Below, in pieces: positions 23,849 through 28,292 of a stretch of DNA of 28,292 bases. The DNA is from an uncultured Pedobacter sp. (GTDB lineage Bacteria; Bacteroidota; Bacteroidia; Sphingobacteriales; Sphingobacteriaceae). The DNA lies in the NCBI RefSeq assembly GCF_946479715.1, contig NZ_CAMLHF010000052.1, positions 1 to 28,292 on the forward strand, given 5' to 3'. The notes beneath the pieces were generated by a model. The model did not search any database and was not told where the DNA came from. It was given only the letters and a program-made list of their open reading frames with translations. A program made the translations under genes and the position numbers. Numbering within the stretch: position 1 is the first letter of the stretch; each line of letters opens with the position of its first letter.

Positions 23849-25357
23849 ATGAATATGATTTCCGGTTCTGTATATAAATGTGTGCTGATTGTTTTTTTGT
23901 TGCTTTCGCCGACAGCTATTTATGCAAATTTCGACTTTAATGCCAATTGCTTAAAGGCTTATCAAAACATATTTGAGCTTAAGCTAAACACCGCCAGACA
24001 ACTGATTGCTGCCGAGAAAAAGATTCACCCTGATAACGGAATAGTCCCTTTACTGGAAAACTACGTTGATTATTTTTATTTGCTTACTACAGAAAGTAAG
24101 ACGGAGTTTGACAAGTTAAAAGAAAATAAATCTGCACGGTTAGATCAAATCGCTGATGGTGATAAGTCATCTCCATATTATTTATACGCGCAGGCTGAGA
24201 TAAACTTACAATGGGCTTTAATTAGAGGACGATACGGTGAATACTTTACTGCCGCAAGGGAAATTAAAAAGGCCAACGGTTTATTACAGGATAACAACAA
24301 GAAATTTCCGGCATTTACATTAAACGCAAAAGGGTTAGGGCTGATCAATGCTTTTTTAGGGAACCTTCCAGATGGGATTTTAAAGAGTACACTCTCTACA
24401 TTCGGTATAAAAGGGAATCTTCAAAGCGGCATAGCAATGCTTGATAAGTTGTCGGAAAGCTTGCCCACATCTAAATTTGAGCCATTCTATGAAGAAGTGG
24501 TGTTCTATTATGTGTTTGTGCTAAACGACATTGCGCATAGTCCCGTTGCTTACAGCAAAACAATGAAATACACCTCCAGAATTGCAGAGAGCAGCCTGTT
24601 AAAAACATATTTACAGGCACTGGTGTGTTCAAAGAACGGCCATAATGATGAGGCCATCACTATTTTAAATAACAGACCAACAGGAGCAGAATATCAATCT
24701 TTTCCTTATTTAGAGTTTTTGCTGGGCTCTGCAAAGCTTAATAAACTTGATTATTCGTCTGGGCAGAACTTTAACAGGTTTTTACAGCTTAATAAAGGCG
24801 CTAATTACATTAAAGATGCAAACCTGCACTTAGGCTGGGTCTCCTTACTAAAAGGCGATACGGGGGCTTATACTGCATTTATGAACAAGGTTAAGGCGAC
24901 GGGCTATAATTATCAGGAAAAGGATAAGCAGGCGCTTAATGAAGCAGGGGAATCGATGCCGAATAAAGACCTTTTAAAAGCCAGGTTATTGTTTGATGGC
25001 GGCTACTATAGTAAAGCCCTGGAAGAGCTAAAAGACAGTAAAGGTGATAGCTTTGCCTCTGCCAGGGATAAAACGGAATACTATTATCGCCTGGGGCGTA
25101 TAAATGATGAGCTTGGAAAGGACGATATAGCGCTTACCAATTACCAGAATGCCATTAATACAGGAAAAAACCTGAAATACTATTTTGCAGCAAATTCTGC
25201 ATTGCAGATTGGTAAGATTTACGAAAAGAAAGCAAACTTCTCAAAGGCTAAAGCTTTTTTCAATATTGCCATTCAAATGAAAAACCACGATTATGAAAGC
25301 AGTATTGAGACACAGGCAAAAGCCGGCATCAAGAGAATTGACAAAAATGCTGACTAA
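23849..25357 (+). CDS. Exported tetratricopeptide-repeat protein
   Basis: A 502-aa protein with a signal peptide (hydrophobic 11-23, cleavage near YANF at 26-27), so it is probably periplasmic. The body is alpha-helical with weak TPR repeats; the clearest are YYYRLGRINDELGKDDIALTNYQNA and IGKIYEKKANFSKAKAFFNIA toward the C-terminus. The mature N-terminus starts FDFNANCLKAYQNIF, which marks a conserved but uncharacterised Bacteroidota group. No catalytic motif. It is a stand-alone gene whose stop lies 9 nt from the convergent KAS III gene. Confidence 0.82.
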   Translation: MNMISGSVYKCVLIVFLLLSPTAIYANFDFNANCLKAYQNIFELKLNTARQLIAAEKKIHPDNGIVPLLENYVDYFYLLTTESKTEFDKLKENKSARLDQIADGDKSSPYYLYAQAEINLQWALIRGRYGEYFTAAREIKKANGLLQDNNKKFPAFTLNAKGLGLINAFLGNLPDGILKSTLSTFGIKGNLQSGIAMLDKLSESLPTSKFEPFYEEVVFYYVFVLNDIAHSPVAYSKTMKYTSRIAESSLLKTYLQALVCSKNGHNDEAITILNNRPTGAEYQSFPYLEFLLGSAKLNKLDYSSGQNFNRFLQLNKGANYIKDANLHLGWVSLLKGDTGAYTAFMNKVKATGYNYQEKDKQALNEAGESMPNKDLLKARLLFDGGYYSKALEELKDSKGDSFASARDKTEYYYRLGRINDELGKDDIALTNYQNAINTGKNLKYYFAANSALQIGKIYEKKANFSKAKAFFNIAIQMKNHDYESSIETQAKAGIKRIDKNAD

Positions 25358-25366
25358 AACTGTAGC

Positions 25367-26449
25367 TTAAAAACGATAAACAAACGCATTGATGTGCATG
25401 CCGGCGCCTACAGATGCAAATACGGCGTATTCACCTTTCTTTACTTTATAACCTTCTACCTTTTCTTTTAGAACCAGGTCCAGCAGGGTTGGTATAGTAG
25501 CTACAGAGCTATTTCCTAACCATGAAATAGTCATTGGAACAAGCTTTTCTGGCACAGTATCCAAATCATAGAGCTTAAATAAGCGCTTCATAATGGCAGT
25601 ATCCATTTTCCCGTTAGCCTGATGTATGAAAACAATTTTAACATCTTTAATGTCTATTTCTGCTTTATCTATAGCTTTTTTAACAACTTGAGGGACATTT
25701 GTAACGGCAAACTCATAGAGCTTACGGCCATTCATTTTAAGGTAAGTATTGCCGTTGCATTCGTTCGGGTTGTTGCTTTTGCCCATTACCAGTAACGAGC
25801 CATAATCAACCGCATAGGTTTGTGTTTTATGGGCAACAATACCCAGGGGATTTTCGGATTCCCGGGCTTCAAAAATAACGGCTGCTGCACCATCAGAGAA
25901 GATCATGCTGTCGCGGTCATGAGGGTCGGTTATTCTGGAAAGTGTTTCGGCGCCAATAACCATTACTCTTTTTGCATCACCACTTTGAATGAGATAATTG
26001 GCTTGTATTGCGCCCTGAACCCAACCCGGGCAACCAAATATAATATCATAAGCAACACAATCGGGATTTAAGATGCGCAGGGTTTGCTTTACCTTGGCGG
26101 CCAATGAAGGAAGAATATCCATTCTGTTGCTGCCACTTTTTACGTCTCCGAAGTTATGGCAAAAGATGATGTGATCCAGCGTTTCCTTGTCTATTCCTGC
26201 ATCGTCAATTGCACGCTGAGCAGCAATAGCCGCAATGTCGCTATTTACGATGTTGTCATCAACATAGCGTCTTTCAAGAATCTCTGTGATCTCTGCAAAT
26301 TTATTTATTACTTCGTTGATGTTTTTTTCTAAAGCCACTCCATTATCGTAAAATGTGGAGGTCAAAAAAGAGTCGCCAGAAATGACGTTTTCGGGAATAT
26401 AGCTACCTGTACCTGTAATAACCGAGTGTAAGTTTGTTTTATTGCTCAT
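25367..26449 (-). CDS. 3-oxoacyl-ACP synthase III-like condensing enzyme
   Basis: A 360-aa thiolase-fold enzyme of the FabH/KAS III type, which condenses an acyl-CoA with malonyl-ACP or a related extender. The catalytic triad is present: Cys140 (FGCPGW), His276 (FIHQANGKM) and Asn313 (WLGNSSVATIP). The N-terminal VITGTGSYIPEN and the C-terminal GAGM glycine motif are typical. It lacks neighbouring fatty-acid genes (no plsX, acpP or fabD), so this is probably a second KAS III or a specialised condensing enzyme rather than the housekeeping FabH. It shares a 65-nt gap with the LUD gene on the same strand, so cotranscription with it is possible. Confidence 0.88.
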   Translation of the reverse strand: MSNKTNLHSVITGTGSYIPENVISGDSFLTSTFYDNGVALEKNINEVINKFAEITEILERRYVDDNIVNSDIAAIAAQRAIDDAGIDKETLDHIIFCHNFGDVKSGSNRMDILPSLAAKVKQTLRILNPDCVAYDIIFGCPGWVQGAIQANYLIQSGDAKRVMVIGAETLSRITDPHDRDSMIFSDGAAAVIFEARESENPLGIVAHKTQTYAVDYGSLLVMGKSNNPNECNGNTYLKMNGRKLYEFAVTNVPQVVKKAIDKAEIDIKDVKIVFIHQANGKMDTAIMKRLFKLYDLDTVPEKLVPMTISWLGNSSVATIPTLLDLVLKEKVEGYKVKKGEYAVFASVGAGMHINAFVYRF

Positions 26450-26514
26450 TATGAACCGCAGACTGTTTTGGTATACAGTATAAAAATAGAACTATTATAT
26501 TAGAAATAAAAATT

Positions 26515-27159
26515 TTAAGAAAAATCTTCAATTAAAAATACAAATAATTCTTTTGGTCCGTGTGCTCCGAGAACCAATGTTTTTTCAATATCTGCTGTTC
26601 TGCTTGGTCCTGTAATGGTGCTGACCATTGATGGGATTTGACTGCCGTATTTGTCTTTAATGAGCTTAAAAGCGTCTTTAAGATCCATTACAAGCTGTCC
26701 GGTTCTGGCAATAACAATATGATGATGCGGGAAGATGCTAAGTCTGCGACCCGCCGCGTTTTGGTTGGAAACCATTACAGAGCCATTGCGCGCTATGAGG
26801 GCTTCGCATAGGGTGATTCCGACTTCTGCGAGGTCAAAATCTTTGTCTGTTTTATAAAAAGGGAATTCGTATTCTGTTAAGAGTTCTTGTAATTCAGGCT
26901 CCCAGCAGTATATTTTGCGCCAGTTAAAGCGGTCTGCAAGCTGGAGGATGTTTTCAATAAACTCTATTCCGTTTTCGCAGTAGATGAAATTGCCCGAAAC
27001 GGCGGTAAGTTGTTCTGCAAATAATACCTCCGGATACTCTGTATTTTCTGTGTACAGCGGGGTATCTTCTAAATTTGAATAAGGGTTGTCTCTTTTTTCA
27101 AGAAGCGCCTTCCTTATCTTTTTCAGCATTAACTCTTTGGAGGAAATATTTTCTTGCAT
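26515..27159 (-). CDS. LUD domain protein (LutC/YkgG family)
   Basis: A 214-aa protein with an LUD domain, the fold of LutC, a subunit of lactate utilisation proteins. Conserved elements include LCEALIARNGSVMVS (about 117-131), RRLSIFPHHHIVI (138-150) and ITGPSRTADIE near 182-192, with a final GAHGPKEL. In Bacteroidota this gene commonly sits beside ftsH rather than in a lutABC operon, and no LutA or LutB is present here, so lactate use is not supported. The ATG at 27159 directly follows the T-run of a terminator; an ATG at codon 11 (27129) is an alternative start. Confidence 0.85.
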   Translation of the reverse strand: MQENISSKELMLKKIRKALLEKRDNPYSNLEDTPLYTENTEYPEVLFAEQLTAVSGNFIYCENGIEFIENILQLADRFNWRKIYCWEPELQELLTEYEFPFYKTDKDFDLAEVGITLCEALIARNGSVMVSNQNAAGRRLSIFPHHHIVIARTGQLVMDLKDAFKLIKDKYGSQIPSMVSTITGPSRTADIEKTLVLGAHGPKELFVFLIEDFS

Positions 27160-27160
27160 A

Positions 27161-27204
27161 AAAAAAGGGATTTGCAGCCATTTCGTTTATAGCGAAATGG
27201 CTGC
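27161..27204 (-). terminator. Intrinsic terminator after ftsH, abutting the LUD start
   Basis: On the minus strand GCAGCCATTTCG (27204-27193) pairs perfectly over 12 bp with CGAAATGGCTGC (27185-27174) around a 7-nt loop, followed by AAATCCC and a run of T to 27161. The T-run ends at the LUD ATG. It terminates ftsH transcription, and read-through would be needed for LUD expression from the ftsH promoter. Confidence 0.8.
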
Positions 27205-27220
27205 CCCATAAATATTGTAA

Positions 27221-28292
27221 TTAAGACTCTGTATTAGTTGGCGTGATAGAAGCTGCAGGATCTGTAGTTTCTCCAACACCTTCATGTAAAAGGCCTTCTG
27301 CTGCAGGTTTTTGATCGCCTGTACCATTCACAAACTCATCGTAAGTAGTACGGTTGTCAAAAGGACGTTTTCCTAAGATTTCTTCTAAATCTGCCTGGAA
27401 AAGAATCTCTTTTTCGATTAGTTTCTGAGCAAGCTTTTCTAAGCCATCTCTTTTGTCTGTAAGTAATTGTTTTGTTCTGTCGTAAACCTGTGAAATAAGG
27501 ATACGTACTTCGTGGTCAATCATTTCAGATGTTTTCTCAGAGTATGGCTTATTAAAGTTATACTCATTTTGAGGGTCGTGGAATGACACGTTACCAATAG
27601 TGCTGTTCATACCATAGATAGTGACCATTGCGTATGATAGCTTGGTAATTCTTTCAAGGTCATTTTGAGCTCCTGTGGAGATTTTACCAAACACAATATC
27701 TTCAGCTACCCTGCCACCCATTGTCATACACATACCATCGGTTAATTGCTCTGTAGTATATAAGAACTGCTCTTTAGGTAGGTATTGTGCATATCCTAAA
27801 GCTGCAACGCCACGAGGAACGATAGATACTTTTACCAATGGATCTGCATGTTCCAGGAACCATCCTGCAATTGCGTGACCAGCTTCGTGATAAGCAACGA
27901 TTCTTTTTTCTTCTGGTGAAATGATTTTGTTTTTCTTCTCTAAACCACCAATAACACGGTCAATTGCGTCCTGGAAGTCTTGCATGTCAACGCTTTCTTT
28001 ATTGCGACGGGCCGCGATAAGCGCAGCTTCATTACAAACGTTGGCAATTTCTGCTCCGGCAAAGCCCGGAGTTTGTGCAGAAAGTTTTTTAGCATCAACT
28101 TCCTGAGACGTTTTAATAGGGGTAAGGTGAACTTTGAAAATCTGCTCGCGACCAACCAAATCAGGTTTGTCAATAGAGATTTGTCTGTCAAACCTTCCTG
28201 GTCTTAACAAGGCTGTATCCAATACATCAGGTCTGTTGGTTGCAGCAAGGATAATGATACCGGAATCGGTACCAAAACCATCCATTTCAACC
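27221..28292 (-). CDS. ftsH: ATP-dependent zinc metalloprotease FtsH (3' part, truncated by window end)
   Basis: FtsH is a hexameric AAA+ membrane protease that degrades misfolded membrane proteins and regulators. Only the C-terminal part is in the window: it begins in the AAA module (VEMDGFG, then the NRPD and RPGRFDR second region of homology with the arginine finger) and continues through the helical lid into the M41 protease domain with zinc site HEAGH. The following PxG/RG loop (VPRGVAALG) and [11 protein letters not shown] are typical. The C-terminus is a low-complexity, acidic, Pro/Thr-rich tail ending in TNTES. The N-terminal membrane part and Walker A lie beyond position 28292. A terminator follows the stop. 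Confidence 0.97.
   Translation of the reverse strand, partial: VEMDGFGTDSGIIILAATNRPDVLDTALLRPGRFDRQISIDKPDLVGREQIFKVHLTPIKTSQEVDAKKLSAQTPGFAGAEIANVCNEAALIAARRNKESVDMQDFQDAIDRVIGGLEKKNKIISPEEKRIVAYHEAGHAIAGWFLEHADPLVKVSIVPRGVAALGYAQYLPKEQFLYTTEQLTDGMCMTMGGRVAEDIVFGKISTGAQNDLERITKLSYAMVTIYGMNSTIGNVSFHDPQNEYNFNKPYSEKTSEMIDHEVRILISQVYDRTKQLLTDKRDGLEKLAQKLIEKEILFQADLEEILGKRPFDNRTTYDEFVNGTGDQKPAAEGLLHEGVGETTDPAASITPTNTES

Noticed and set aside
26515..27159. Lactate utilisation operon
   Set aside because: The LUD protein alone resembles LutC; LutA and LutB are missing and the ftsH neighbour argues for a different, unknown role.

Overview
The window looks like a stretch of core chromosome from a Bacteroidota bacterium, most likely a Sphingobacteriaceae (Pedobacter-like) species. 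This rests on the gene families (a Big_5-type lipoprotein, a DUF2007-cdsA pair, an ftsH/LUD pair, a Nif3/zinc-ribbon pair), AT-rich DNA, absence of clear Shine-Dalgarno sites before most starts, and several Bacteroidota-type -7 boxes (TAnnTTTG) placed just before starts. The genus is an inference from the style of the proteins; no rRNA or other marker is present to fix it. I found no tRNA, rRNA, insertion sequence, prophage, CRISPR array or defence island.

Layout. 1-5718 (+): an Uup-type ABC-F ATPase, mnmG, and a surface-type lipoprotein with an Ig-like domain. Between uup and mnmG lie two head-to-head copies of a near-perfect ParB-binding parS sequence, the most striking non-coding feature here. 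5720-9314: NAD de novo synthesis, with nadB (plus a gamma-carbonic-anhydrase-like gene 2 nt behind it) on the minus strand and nadA on the plus strand, separated by an AT-rich 503-nt intergenic region. 9315-9487 holds a perfect 32-bp inverted repeat, one of two copies of a dispersed palindromic element. 9488-15264: thiL, rmuC, a DAO-family flavoprotein, a YugP-type membrane zinc peptidase, apaG and dusB. 15318-17246 (+): CPBP intramembrane protease, DUF2007 and cdsA as one overlapping operon. 17290-17360: a small array of a GTGGACTYA repeat. 17358-20935 (-): mfd followed by a DUF3820 gene. 21015-25357 (+): DUF2752 and TM2 membrane proteins, a strong hairpin, Nif3 and its zinc-ribbon partner, the second dispersed palindrome, a strong terminator, and a TPR protein. 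25367-28292 (-): a KAS III-like condensing enzyme, an LUD-domain protein and the C-terminal part of ftsH, which runs off the end.

How the genes work together. NadB and NadA catalyse the two consecutive steps from L-aspartate to quinolinate. MnmG and DusB modify tRNA, ThiL makes thiamine diphosphate, CdsA makes CDP-diacylglycerol, and Mfd and RmuC act in DNA repair and recombination. FtsH, the CPBP protein and the YugP-like protein are membrane proteases. Genes are packed tightly: two convergent pairs overlap at their stop codons and a third is 1 nt apart, and several same-strand pairs overlap by 1 to 20 nt. I did not find a new multi-gene system. The observations most worth following are non-coding: the parS pair, the two palindromic repeat elements, the GTGGACTYA array, the nadB/nadA intergenic region, and the terminator abutting the LUD start codon.
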